Source: an uncultured Armatimonadota bacterium (GTDB lineage Bacteria > Armatimonadota > Fimbriimonadia > Fimbriimonadales > Fimbriimonadaceae). From it: a stretch of 64,000 nucleotides of DNA. The stretch is from positions 45,050 to 109,049 of the forward strand of contig CAIYLG010000061.1 of assembly GCA_903927025.1 (NCBI GenBank), read 5' to 3'. Under the pieces are notes generated by a model that was given only the letters and a program-made list of their open reading frames with translations, did not search any database and was not told the DNA's origin. Both the position numbers and the translations under genes were made by a program. Positions 53,639-62,802 of this stretch are shown here, piece by piece (position 1 is the first letter of the stretch; each line of letters starts with the position of its first letter).

Positions 53639-55111
53639 GTGGTATTCAGCTCTCAAATTTTCGTCTTCTATTTCCTGCCGCTAGCGCTGCTTCTGTATTA
53701 CTCGCTTCGCAACGCGCCACAGCGGGCTCGGAACCTCTGCCTTGCCCTGCTCGGCTACGTTTTCTACGGCTGGGCGAATCCGAAATTCATCTTTCTCATG
53801 TTCGGGACCACGTTCCTGGACTGGCTTCTCAGCCTCGTCATCGCCTACAACTCTTGGAGGTTCTGGCGGGACTGGAAACCCAAACTCTTGGAACTGGAAA
53901 CAGGGCCAAGGTCGAAGTGTCAAAAGTCGGCGCTCGTGATGTCGGTCGTGTCGAACCTCCTGATGCTGGGGTTCTTCAAGTACTTCAACTTCTTCCTGGA
54001 CAGCTACAACAGCGCGCTTGTTTCGGTTGGAGCCTCTCACCTGCAGTGGGATACGTTCTTCCGGGTCATCCTGCCGCTCGGTATCAGCTTCTACACCTTC
54101 CAATCGCTCAGCTACATCATCGACGTCTATCGTGGCGATGCGAAGGCGATGCGGAACTTCATCGACTTTTCCTGCTTCGTGTCGATGTTCCCCCACTTGG
54201 TTGCTGGACCCATCCTCAAGTTCTCTTTCCTTGCCGATCAGCTTGAGCACCGTTCGCTGACGATGGACAAGTTCGCACGTGGGTCCGCGTTCTTCATGCT
54301 TGGAATGGGCAAGAAGATCCTGCTTGCCAATCCGTGTGGCAAGGTTGCGGACCTTGCCTTCAACTCCCACTCCGTTCACCCGTTCGATGCGTGGTTCGGT
54401 GCGGTCAGCTATTCCTTCCAGATCTTTATCGACTTCAGCGCCTACTCGGACATGGCCATCGGTCTGGGCCTCATGTTTGGTTTCGTGTTCGCGCGCAACT
54501 TTGACTCGCCCTACCGGTCAACGTCCATCACGGAGTTTTGGCGCAGGTGGCACATTTCCCTCTCCACCTGGCTTCGCGAGTACCTCTACATCCCACTCGG
54601 CGGAAACCGAAAGGGGAAGGTTCGCACCTACGTCAACCTGATGGTGACCATGCTTCTGGGCGGACTCTGGCATGGAGCCTCCTGGAACTTCGTGATTTGG
54701 GGCGGATTGCATGGCGGCTCCCTCGCGGCAGAGCGTGCGGTCGGCGACAAGCACCCGTATCATCGACTGCCCAAAGTCGTTCGCGGTCTTATCACCTACA
54801 TCATCGTGCTTGTCGGTTGGGTCTTCTTCCGTGCGAATGACCTCAACGCTTCGATCCATTACCTGGGATCCATGCTTGGGATGGGAACCCATGAGGCCAG
54901 CGCCACCCTCTTACCAGGGCTCATCTACAAGCCGTTCTATCTCATCGCTTTCGGCATTGCCGCCGTCGCCGTCTGGTTCCTGCCCGACACGTGGGAGTGG
55001 ACGCAGACGATGTCGCGCCGCAAGGCCGTGTGCTGTGCGGCGATCTTTATGCTGTCCATCGTTGTGCTCGTAACCCAAGAGTACAACCCGTTCATCTACT
55101 TCATCTTCTGA
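53639..55111 (+). CDS. MBOAT O-acyltransferase, AlgI-like
   Basis: Membrane acyltransferase that passes acetyl groups across the membrane for polysaccharide O-acetylation. The 490 residues begin FSSQIFVFYFLPLALLLYYSL, have about ten hydrophobic segments, and show AlgI landmarks SFYTFQSLSYIIDVYRG, FPHLVAGPILKFS, FIDFSAYSDMAIGLGLMFGF, EFWRRWHISLSTWLREYLYIPLGGN and the catalytic H345 in GGLWHGASWNFVIWGGLHG. The GTG start follows GGAATAAG. The next gene starts 4 bases after the stop. Confidence 0.94.
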   Translation: MVFSSQIFVFYFLPLALLLYYSLRNAPQRARNLCLALLGYVFYGWANPKFIFLMFGTTFLDWLLSLVIAYNSWRFWRDWKPKLLELETGPRSKCQKSALVMSVVSNLLMLGFFKYFNFFLDSYNSALVSVGASHLQWDTFFRVILPLGISFYTFQSLSYIIDVYRGDAKAMRNFIDFSCFVSMFPHLVAGPILKFSFLADQLEHRSLTMDKFARGSAFFMLGMGKKILLANPCGKVADLAFNSHSVHPFDAWFGAVSYSFQIFIDFSAYSDMAIGLGLMFGFVFARNFDSPYRSTSITEFWRRWHISLSTWLREYLYIPLGGNRKGKVRTYVNLMVTMLLGGLWHGASWNFVIWGGLHGGSLAAERAVGDKHPYHRLPKVVRGLITYIIVLVGWVFFRANDLNASIHYLGSMLGMGTHEASATLLPGLIYKPFYLIAFGIAAVAVWFLPDTWEWTQTMSRRKAVCCAAIFMLSIVVLVTQEYNPFIYFIF

Positions 55112-55115
55112 TCCT

Positions 55116-57320
55116 ATGAGTGACACCGACCTCCCCAAACAAACCCGGCGGCAGCACATCACTCGTGAAGAGGAGGCAGATCGCTGTTTAAACCATACGA
55201 GCTACTCGAAGGGGTCTCAGATGGCCACCGTTCTGCTGTTTCTGGCCGTGGTCTTTGGCGTTCCGATCGCTCAGCACGTCAGCGAGATTAGGCAGAACAT
55301 GGCAAAGCAGGCCGCTTGGAGCCCTTCATCTGGGTCGCCCAAGCCCGGGCTCGCGCCTCAGGTTTATGATGTGTTTGGTCTGCTCCCAAGTCGAGAAGAC
55401 ATCGGGAAGGCGAAGGGATTCTGGGGCTACTGGGGGCTGATCCCCAGCATGGAGAAGATCAGCGCCTTTGAGACGAGCCTTAAAGAGAACTCGGTACTCA
55501 CCACAAGCCTCCTGTCCCCCACTCAGCTGGTGATGTCCAGCCTTTTGGGCGCGGGCAACGAAAAGGCTTACGTGGGAAGAGACGGCTGGCTGTTCTACCG
55601 TCCCGACGTGGAGTATCTGACATCGGGTCCATTCCTGGATCCAACCCGATTGAAGGAGAGGTCGCACGGATCCACCGAAGTTCAGCCTGACCCTGTAAAG
55701 GCCATTCTGGATTTCAAGGCACAGCTTTACACGAGAGGCATTCAGCTTGTGGTGATGCCGATGTGCACCAAGCCGATGATCCATCCCGAAATGCTGGCTG
55801 GCGATGCGGCAAAGGATCTTGACCTCCAAAACGAATCGTTCCCCAAGTTCAAGCAGGAGCTGGAGTCGAACGGTGTCAAAGTGTTTGACCCAACCCCCAC
55901 CCTAAGGGAGCTCAAGGCGAGTTCGCCTTCCAAGCTGTATCTGGAAACGGACACCCACTGGACGCCGGATGCGATGCATGCGACCGCGCTGAAGCTAGGG
56001 GAATTTCTAGAGCGGCAGTGCGGCGTGCCAGCAACCCTTCAGAGCAGTTTAGCAATCACCCCAAAGGAAGTCTCGAATCTGGGCGACATTGCCGAGATGC
56101 TCAAGCTCCCGTCCGATCAAAAGCTTTACGCGAAGCAGAAAGTGACGGTCCAACAGGTGACCGGCACCGGTGGATCACCTTGGATGGCAGACCGAAATGC
56201 AGATGTTCTCCTGCTGGGAGACAGCTTCTCCAACATCTTCTCCTTGGAGGGAATGGGCTGGGGCACCAGCGCCGGCTTTGCCGAGCACCTCAGCGTTGCG
56301 ATTGGACGGCCGATCGACAAGATCGTCATCAACGCAGGCGGCGCCTATGCCTCGCGCCGAGACCTTGCCGCCCAGTTGGCAAGGGGCGTGGACCGGCTGG
56401 CCAACAAGAGGATTGTGGTCTACGAATTTTCGATGAGAGACCTTGCCCAGGGTGACTGGAAGATGATTCATCTTCCACTTGTGAAGAAGGCTGCGCCAAC
56501 GCCGCCGGTCGAGACCAAGAAGATCACGCCGGAGGTAAAGCCGCTCACCGCTTTGGGAACCCTGGCCGCCAACCCGGGAACTTTGGATCTGGGTACCCAT
56601 CAGAAGGTTGAACTCTCCCTGGAGATCGTGCCGGGCACCCTTCGTGAGGAGGTCCTCAACGCTCAAGGTGCGGTGGTTCGGGTCCTCAATGAGGCCGTCA
56701 AATCGGGTGGCAACGTGGATGGGAAGGCAACCCTGAAGACGCACTGGGACGGCCTGGACGATCACCGAAAGCCGGTCGCCATCGGCACCTACACGGTGAG
56801 AGTCACCGGGACGCGCCCAGACGGATCCCAGCTGACTCCGGTGACGGCCGATGTTGCCGTGTTTGACAGCACGAAGAAGGGAGCGACAAAGCCGCCTGCA
56901 CCGCCCGTTCAGACGAAGCCGCTGCCCGGCAAGAATCCTACTAAGCCGCCGGCAGGCCCAGGGACCACCGCTCCACCCAAGCCGGCCGCAGAGGAAGGCC
57001 TGATTGTCACCGGCCGAATCGCTGCCCGGCCCGCAACTCCCAAACCGGGTGCCGTACCCTACAAAGACTGCCTGATTGCACTGCAGCTCACCGACCTAAA
57101 GGTGACGGGCGGAACTGTGAAAGGGTCCAATATCGTGGTCTATGTTTGGGGCATGCGCGACAACAAGCTGACGGACGGCGCATTTACTGTAGGACAGACA
57201 TTAAGGTTTAAGCTCGTCCCCTGGGCATCGGTGGATTCAAAGTACGGCGGCTTCAACCGCCAAGAGCTGGATTCAGACGAGGCGCTGTCGTGGGAAGCGT
57301 TTTGGGGAGAAGTGAAATAA
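55116..57320 (+). CDS. AlgJ/AlgX-like SGNH O-acetyltransferase with long C-terminal extension
   Basis: The 734-residue protein has one N-terminal membrane segment (about 36-52). The SGNH-type domain shows GRDGWLFYRPDVEYLTSGP (about 150-168), the D279-T-H281-W catalytic pair (ETDTHWTPDAM) and the nucleophile S370 (LLGDSFSNIF). It probably moves acetyl from the MBOAT to a polysaccharide in the periplasm. After about 440 come an FlgD-like Ig segment (LSLEIVPGTLREEVLNAQGAVVRVLNE, THWDGLDDHRKPVAIGTYTVRV), a Pro/Lys-rich linker (about 590-635) and a small terminal domain also found in the 61797-62744 product. Confidence 0.87.
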   Translation: MSDTDLPKQTRRQHITREEEADRCLNHTSYSKGSQMATVLLFLAVVFGVPIAQHVSEIRQNMAKQAAWSPSSGSPKPGLAPQVYDVFGLLPSREDIGKAKGFWGYWGLIPSMEKISAFETSLKENSVLTTSLLSPTQLVMSSLLGAGNEKAYVGRDGWLFYRPDVEYLTSGPFLDPTRLKERSHGSTEVQPDPVKAILDFKAQLYTRGIQLVVMPMCTKPMIHPEMLAGDAAKDLDLQNESFPKFKQELESNGVKVFDPTPTLRELKASSPSKLYLETDTHWTPDAMHATALKLGEFLERQCGVPATLQSSLAITPKEVSNLGDIAEMLKLPSDQKLYAKQKVTVQQVTGTGGSPWMADRNADVLLLGDSFSNIFSLEGMGWGTSAGFAEHLSVAIGRPIDKIVINAGGAYASRRDLAAQLARGVDRLANKRIVVYEFSMRDLAQGDWKMIHLPLVKKAAPTPPVETKKITPEVKPLTALGTLAANPGTLDLGTHQKVELSLEIVPGTLREEVLNAQGAVVRVLNEAVKSGGNVDGKATLKTHWDGLDDHRKPVAIGTYTVRVTGTRPDGSQLTPVTADVAVFDSTKKGATKPPAPPVQTKPLPGKNPTKPPAGPGTTAPPKPAAEEGLIVTGRIAARPATPKPGAVPYKDCLIALQLTDLKVTGGTVKGSNIVVYVWGMRDNKLTDGAFTVGQTLRFKLVPWASVDSKYGGFNRQELDSDEALSWEAFWGEVK

Positions 57321-57324
57321 GGAT

Positions 57325-58365
57325 ATGAGAACTCGATCAGCCGGCATCGCCGTCGCCCTTTCGGTTGCTGCGCTCTGCGGCGCCAGCACCGCTCGTTACG
57401 ACTTCAAGTCAACTCTCGCGGCAAAGCTCGCCGCGGCTACAGCCGCCAAAGAATCCGTCATCGTGGGCAGCGATGGATGGCTGTTCAACTTCGATGAACT
57501 CCACCACCTTAGCCTCGGAACCTTCTGGGGAGATGCCGCCAAGGCGGTTAGCCGCGCCACGTCTCCAACTGCGGCCGACCCGCTTCCAGCGATTCTGGAC
57601 TTTCGCGACCAGTTGAAGAAAGCTGGCATCGAACTGGTTATCGTTCCGGTTCCTGCCAAGGCTTCGATCTATCCAGAGGCGCTGGACAGTGGGTCAACCA
57701 ACTCGGAGTCGGCTCGGCTCGATGCCGCCGACGCGGAGTTCATTGGGGTGCTCAAGCAGAGCGGCGTCAACGTGATTGATTTGGTACCTCCGTTCCTTCA
57801 GTTCAAAAAGGACCATCCCGACCAGTTGCTGTATTCAAAGGAAGACACCCACTGGTCGGGCTACGGAATCGGCATCGCGTCGGATCTCGTGGCGGCCGAA
57901 GTGAAGAAGCAGGATTGGTATGCGGGAACTCCTCAGGCGAAGTTCACCACCACTCCCGGCGCGGTTCAGGTGACGGGTGATCTCGTAGTTTCGCTCACCG
58001 GCGCAAAGCCGGGTCCGGAATCCGTAATGCTCACAGCGGTGAAGGACGCCGCCGGTGGACCCGTGCAGTCCAGCCGAACAAGCCCGTTGGTGCTTTTAGG
58101 AGACAGCCATAATCTGATTTATTCGGTGGGTGAAGATATGCTCGCCGTAAGTTCTGGCTATCCAGAAAATGTGGCGGCCAAGCTTGGCTTTGCTGCCGAT
58201 GTCGTGGGCGTGCGGGGATCGGGCGCAACTCCGGCAAGAGTGAACCTTGCCCGCCGTGCGGACAATCTGGCAGGCAAGAAGATGGTGGTTTGGACCTTTA
58301 CCGTGCGTGAGTTCACGGAAGGTCAGGGTTGGAGAAAGGTGCCGGTCATCAAAGCCGCACAGTAA
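57325..58365 (+). CDS. second AlgJ/AlgX-like SGNH acetyltransferase
   Basis: The 346 residues start with a signal peptide (about 1-24). GSDGWLFNFDELHHLSLGTFWG, the catalytic D174-T-H176-W (KEDTHWSGYG) and the nucleophile S261 (LLGDSHNLIYS) match the AlgX/AlgJ SGNH type, without the extra domains of the preceding gene. TAAGGAT precedes the ATG 5 bases after the upstream stop. Two AlgJ-like proteins per MBOAT suggest a relay or two acceptors, as for AlgJ and AlgX in alginate acetylation. Confidence 0.88.
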   Translation: MRTRSAGIAVALSVAALCGASTARYDFKSTLAAKLAAATAAKESVIVGSDGWLFNFDELHHLSLGTFWGDAAKAVSRATSPTAADPLPAILDFRDQLKKAGIELVIVPVPAKASIYPEALDSGSTNSESARLDAADAEFIGVLKQSGVNVIDLVPPFLQFKKDHPDQLLYSKEDTHWSGYGIGIASDLVAAEVKKQDWYAGTPQAKFTTTPGAVQVTGDLVVSLTGAKPGPESVMLTAVKDAAGGPVQSSRTSPLVLLGDSHNLIYSVGEDMLAVSSGYPENVAAKLGFAADVVGVRGSGATPARVNLARRADNLAGKKMVVWTFTVREFTEGQGWRKVPVIKAAQ

Positions 58366-58379
58366 GCGATTAATACGAT

Positions 58380-60068
58380 ATGCGTAGGTTTGTTCAGAAA
58401 ATCTTAACCGTTGTGACCCTCTCGGTCGTCGGACTTTCGACGATCGCGATGGCCGGTGCCCGTCAGATTCCTGACAAGATTGGCATCTTTGATCTCAAGG
58501 CGCTCCACTCCGTACCGCTTGAGCCAGAAATCCTTTCGCGAACCAAGAAAGACGACGTGATCATCGAACAGGTGCGATTCACCTCGCTTCCTGGCGTTCG
58601 TATCTACGCCATCCTCACGTACCGTGAGGGGTCCAAGGCGGCTCCTGGCTACGTTAAGGTTGAGAGATTTGGCGCGTTCCCGCTCCTTGAGCAGGGACAC
58701 AACGGCTTCATGGGCATGTCAGTCATGGCTCCGACCGGAAATACCGACCCCAAGCGGATGGAGTCCCTGGGCGGACCCAAGCTAACCCCCGGCACTTTCA
58801 GCATCTGGGATTCCTATACGGACGATCCCAAGGACAGCTACATCTACCAGTACACAGTGGCGCTGCTTCGCGCCATGGACTACCTGGCGACTCGGCCTGA
58901 GGTGAACCTCTCCAGCACCACTGTGACAGGCTACTCCTGGGCTGGCACGATGGTGTCTCTGCTCCATGCGATCGACGATCGCGAGTGTGCCTTCATCGTG
59001 TTCCACGGACTCGGCCCATACTCGGATGAGAACGGGATGTCGGGCGGCGAACCGGCGAAGATCAGCCGCAAGAAGTACGAGATGTACTGCCCAACCGCCT
59101 ACGCCCAATACGGCACCAAGCCGTTCTTCCTGGGCTGTGCGCTGGACGACTACTACACCAAGCTTGACGCGATCATTGAAACCTATAAGAAGCTCCAGTG
59201 CCCCAAAGCATTCGTGTATGTGCCCAACCGGCACCACCACGAGACGGTGAGAATGGAGATGCTCAGCCATATTGCCTGGTTGCAGTATTGGCAGTTTGGT
59301 GCGGATAAACCGCCCACGATCAGCGAAGGCAAAGTCACCAACGTCGGAGGCAAGGCGATCTACTCCTGCACGATTGACGCCAAGATCCCTCTGGCACACT
59401 CCGAACTTCTGGTGGCCTACGGTCAGCCAGGAGACTGGATGGGCAAAACCTGGCACCGCCTCAACTTGGTAAAGCAGGCGGATGGCACCTATCAGACGGA
59501 AATTCCAATCTACAACCCCGCGGTTCCTTTCTACGCAATCGGTCAGGTGAACAGCGAGCTGAAGCACGACTGCGGGAATGGCCCAATCTTCGTCAAACCG
59601 TCCGACCTAGGCATTACCGCCGCGAATGCCACCTATCCGGTGGTGCTGTTCGACCCCGCCGAGAAGGATGATCTGTTCATCCGCACGGGCGACATTTCAT
59701 GGAGCCCAGACGGCCCCGAAGGCAAGGGTTCGGCAATCGTGTCCCCCGGGGAAGAAGGAACCATCACCTTCCAAAACGTGGACGGTCAGTTCTGGAAGGA
59801 CAAAAAGGTTTTGGACATTTGGCTGAAGGGCGACGGTCAGCCTGGCCCAATTACTGCCTACCTTGCGTTCCACTCCGACTACTTCGTTGAACTCGGCAAG
59901 GGCAACTATACCGAGGTCACGCTGGTGCCAAAGGGCGGCACGTTCAAGTCGGGCTGGTTCGAGTATTCGATTCCGCTCAGCAAGGTGAAGAATCTCAGCG
60001 AAGTCTCGCAGCTGTTCTTTGACCCGAACAAGCGAAATCTCCAAATGGGTCCGATCCTGGTCAAGTAA
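58380..60068 (+). CDS. exported alpha/beta-hydrolase with C-terminal jelly-roll-like domain, copy 1
   Basis: The 562 residues have a signal peptide (about 1-25). An alpha/beta-hydrolase core carries the nucleophile elbow TGYSWAG (S186), an acid candidate in CALDDYYTKLDAI and a His candidate in PNRHHHETVRM, resembling PhoPQ-type or acetyl-xylan-esterase-like hydrolases. Residues from about 435 (ISWSPDGPEGKGSAIVSPGEEG ... VLDIWLKGDGQPGPITAYLAF) look like a carbohydrate-binding beta-sandwich. It follows the AlgJ-like gene by 14 bases. Deacetylation or tailoring of the acetylated polysaccharide is an inference. Confidence 0.75.
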   Translation: MRRFVQKILTVVTLSVVGLSTIAMAGARQIPDKIGIFDLKALHSVPLEPEILSRTKKDDVIIEQVRFTSLPGVRIYAILTYREGSKAAPGYVKVERFGAFPLLEQGHNGFMGMSVMAPTGNTDPKRMESLGGPKLTPGTFSIWDSYTDDPKDSYIYQYTVALLRAMDYLATRPEVNLSSTTVTGYSWAGTMVSLLHAIDDRECAFIVFHGLGPYSDENGMSGGEPAKISRKKYEMYCPTAYAQYGTKPFFLGCALDDYYTKLDAIIETYKKLQCPKAFVYVPNRHHHETVRMEMLSHIAWLQYWQFGADKPPTISEGKVTNVGGKAIYSCTIDAKIPLAHSELLVAYGQPGDWMGKTWHRLNLVKQADGTYQTEIPIYNPAVPFYAIGQVNSELKHDCGNGPIFVKPSDLGITAANATYPVVLFDPAEKDDLFIRTGDISWSPDGPEGKGSAIVSPGEEGTITFQNVDGQFWKDKKVLDIWLKGDGQPGPITAYLAFHSDYFVELGKGNYTEVTLVPKGGTFKSGWFEYSIPLSKVKNLSEVSQLFFDPNKRNLQMGPILVK

Positions 60069-60075
60069 ACCGACC

Positions 60076-61800
60076 ATGTCCCTGATACCAACTTCGCGCC
60101 AGGCACCTTTAGCAGCAAAGGGCCTGGCGCTGTGCTTTGTGTTCGCTCTCGCAGGCGGTGCGTTCGCGCAGTCTCCGGACGTCATCGGCATGTTCGACCT
60201 CAAAGAGATTCGGAGCGTCCCTCTGGACCCCGAGGTGCTGTCGAGGACAAAGCAGGGGGACGTCACCGTTGAGCAGGTGAGGTTCACCGCCGCCGCGGGC
60301 GTGAAAATGGTGGCCACCCTGACCTACAAGGACGGGGCCAAGGCCGCACCGGGATACGCGTTCCTGGAGCTGTTCAAGGTGAAGCCGCTGGTCGCAGAGG
60401 CGCAGGCCGGCTTTGTCGGTGTCGTCCTGGACCCACCTACCGGCAATACCGACCCTAAAAAGGCGGAGTCTCTCGGCGGGCCGATCTACCCGCAGCCGTT
60501 TGATTTCAATTCCCAGTTCCTTGAGGACAAGAGCCGAAGCTACATCTATCAAGTCACCGTCGGTATGGTTCGGCTGTTCGACTACCTGGCCACGCGCCCG
60601 GAAGTGAATCTCTCGACCTCCATCGTCACCAGCTACTCCTGGGCCAGCACCATGATCGGCCTGATGCATGCTTTGGACGATCGCCCTGCGGGGTATGTCC
60701 TGTTTCACGGCTGCGGCTATTACGTGGACCCTCAGGGGCTCTCTGCTGGCAATCCCGTGACGTTTGGGCACGCCAAGGCCCCAGAAACCACCCTGAGCCG
60801 CAAGCTGTACGAAATGTATTGCCCTGCCGCCTATGCAGGATTTGGAACCAAGCCCCTCTACATGGGCACCGCGCTGGATGATTCCTACACTCGCCTCGAT
60901 GCCATCCGGGAGATGTATCGTCACCTTAAGTCGCCCAAGGCGTTTGCGTTCTCCCCGAATCGGGAACACATGCCGACGGCGCGAAACGAGTTCAACGGCT
61001 ATGCCTACTGGGTTTCCTCGTGGATCTTTGGTGGGGCAAAGCCTGCCACTCTTGGCGAAGGCGCCATTACCGCATCCCAGGGGCATCTGAACTACAAATG
61101 CTCATTGGACTCCAAGGAAAGTCTGACCCACGCGGAACTGCTGGTGTCCTATGGCAAACCAGGCAATTGGCTGGGTCGCACCTGGCATCGCTTGCCCATG
61201 ACCGTTCAGGGAACGGATCTCACCGCCGAGGTTCCAGTCTACGATCCTGAGGTTCCAGCGTATGTGATCGCCCAGGTGGAGACGGCCAAATTCGGAGCCA
61301 TCGCCAACGGCCCTCAACTTTGTGACCCTAAGGCGCTCGGTATTTCGGCCGCTTCTTCGGCCTATCCCTCCGTTCTCTTTGACCCCTCCCTTAAGGATGA
61401 TCTGTACCTGCGAGGCGGAAATGTCGAGTGGAACCAGGACGGGCCAAATGGCCATGGCTCTGCGATCGTTTCTCCAGGGCCGGAGGGAATGATCCACTTT
61501 CAGAATGTGGATGGCGACCTGTGGGCGGGGAAGAAGACGCTCAACCTTTGGCTCAAAGGGGACGGCAATCCGGGGCCGATACGCGCCTATCTAACCTACT
61601 CGCCGAACTACTATTTGGAGGTGGAGCGAAAGAACTACACTGTGGTGGACTTGGTCCCCACCGGTTCGACTTTTGCTCTGGGCTGGAACGAATATTCGAT
61701 TCCGCTCTCTAAAGTAGGTCGCCTCGCTGAGGTCTCAACACTCTTTCTCGATTCATCCCACCGCAAGCTGCAGCTGGGTCCCATTCTCTTAAAGCCATGA
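60076..61800 (+). CDS. exported alpha/beta-hydrolase-like protein, paralogous copy 2
   Basis: The 574 residues are clearly homologous to the preceding product over the whole length: IGMFDLKEIRSVPLDPEVLSRTK, LFDYLATRPEVNLS, the C-terminal VDGDLWAGKKTLNLWLKGDGNPGPIRAYL. The nucleophile elbow reads SYSWAS (S188), with Ser in place of both flanking Gly, and the His region is PNREHMPTARN, so the active site has diverged. The start at 60076 is chosen for the signal peptide (about 10-33); an upstream ATG lies within copy 1. The next gene overlaps by 4 bases. Confidence 0.75.
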   Translation: MSLIPTSRQAPLAAKGLALCFVFALAGGAFAQSPDVIGMFDLKEIRSVPLDPEVLSRTKQGDVTVEQVRFTAAAGVKMVATLTYKDGAKAAPGYAFLELFKVKPLVAEAQAGFVGVVLDPPTGNTDPKKAESLGGPIYPQPFDFNSQFLEDKSRSYIYQVTVGMVRLFDYLATRPEVNLSTSIVTSYSWASTMIGLMHALDDRPAGYVLFHGCGYYVDPQGLSAGNPVTFGHAKAPETTLSRKLYEMYCPAAYAGFGTKPLYMGTALDDSYTRLDAIREMYRHLKSPKAFAFSPNREHMPTARNEFNGYAYWVSSWIFGGAKPATLGEGAITASQGHLNYKCSLDSKESLTHAELLVSYGKPGNWLGRTWHRLPMTVQGTDLTAEVPVYDPEVPAYVIAQVETAKFGAIANGPQLCDPKALGISAASSAYPSVLFDPSLKDDLYLRGGNVEWNQDGPNGHGSAIVSPGPEGMIHFQNVDGDLWAGKKTLNLWLKGDGNPGPIRAYLTYSPNYYLEVERKNYTVVDLVPTGSTFALGWNEYSIPLSKVGRLAEVSTLFLDSSHRKLQLGPILLKP

Positions 61801-62744
61801 TTCCCACCTTAATCGCCCTCTGCGCCCTCCGTCAGGACTCTCTCAACTGGCCGCTGGTTCCTGGCAGTCAGTTTGCCTACAAGGGAGTTGGCTCCAACGC
61901 GACCGAGCCGGCCAAGCATCTTTCCATCACCCTCAATCCCGCCGGCGTCAACGGAACTTCGGTGAGTTCAAAGACGGATGGGCTGTCGGTGGGACTGCCG
62001 CAAAAGAGCGCGGAATGGAAGACCGTTCAACTGGCCTTCACCTACACCCAGGATGGGACCTTGGCAAAGTTCGGGGGAATCTCGATCTTTGTGAAGCAGG
62101 GCAAGCTGTGGTTTGCCAAAAAAGGGGAGTACAGCGAAATCGCCCCCCTGCTCAAGGACGACATCAACGATGTTCAGATCATCAAGCATTTCGACTCCAT
62201 CATCACGTTTGTGAACGGCAGTCGCCCGGTGGCGAGTCTGCTCCCGACCGCGCCGCTTCTCCCATTCCACGTCGGCCTCGACGGGTGGAAGGGGCAGATC
62301 ATCGCCGCCGCCGTCTACCCTCGCGAACTCTCCACCGACGAGCTGTTTGGAAACGAGGTCGCAGTGAAGTCAATCGCCAAGGCGCTGTTTGCCGATACCG
62401 TTAAGGCGACCGTTGAGGCGGAACTCACAGCCGCTACGCCGGTGCCAGAACTCGAGCGCATCCGCCCCTACCGAAGCGCCCTCCTTGCCGAGGAGTACAA
62501 GGTGATCCGCGTGACCTCCGGCCGCATGAGCTCCCTCAAGCCCGGCACCAAGATTCGCGTCTACCGCTACGGAATCCGCTCCGGCGAGAAGACATCGGTG
62601 AAGGATGCCAAGGTTGGAGACAGGGCCGAGATGCTGATCCAAGGCTACGACACCGACCCCAAATTCAGCCGAGAGTTCCAAGTAGACGGCCTCGACCCCG
62701 ACATCACGATCCCGCTCTACGTCGACGTCACGCCAGTGAAGTAG
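61797..62744 (+). CDS. LamG-like/concanavalin-like protein with a C-terminal domain shared with the AlgJ/X-like protein
   Basis: The 315 residues start with a brief hydrophobic leader. Residues about 40-200 resemble a LamG/concanavalin A-like sandwich (HVGLDGWKGQIIAAAVYPRELSTDELF). The last 90 residues (from YRSALLAEEYKVIRVTSGRM through IRVYRYGIRS and VKDAKVGDRAEMLIQGY) line up with the last 90 of the 55116-57320 product (YKDCLIALQLTDLKVTGGTV, IVVYVWGMRD, FTVGQTLRFKLVPW). Start overlaps the previous stop (ATGA). Likely binds the same glycan. Confidence 0.7.
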   Translation: MIPTLIALCALRQDSLNWPLVPGSQFAYKGVGSNATEPAKHLSITLNPAGVNGTSVSSKTDGLSVGLPQKSAEWKTVQLAFTYTQDGTLAKFGGISIFVKQGKLWFAKKGEYSEIAPLLKDDINDVQIIKHFDSIITFVNGSRPVASLLPTAPLLPFHVGLDGWKGQIIAAAVYPRELSTDELFGNEVAVKSIAKALFADTVKATVEAELTAATPVPELERIRPYRSALLAEEYKVIRVTSGRMSSLKPGTKIRVYRYGIRSGEKTSVKDAKVGDRAEMLIQGYDTDPKFSREFQVDGLDPDITIPLYVDVTPVK

Positions 62745-62802
62745 TCCAAGTTCGAGAGCCGAATGCCACCCGCCAAGTCGTCCCGATCTATCGGTTGGTG
62801 AT

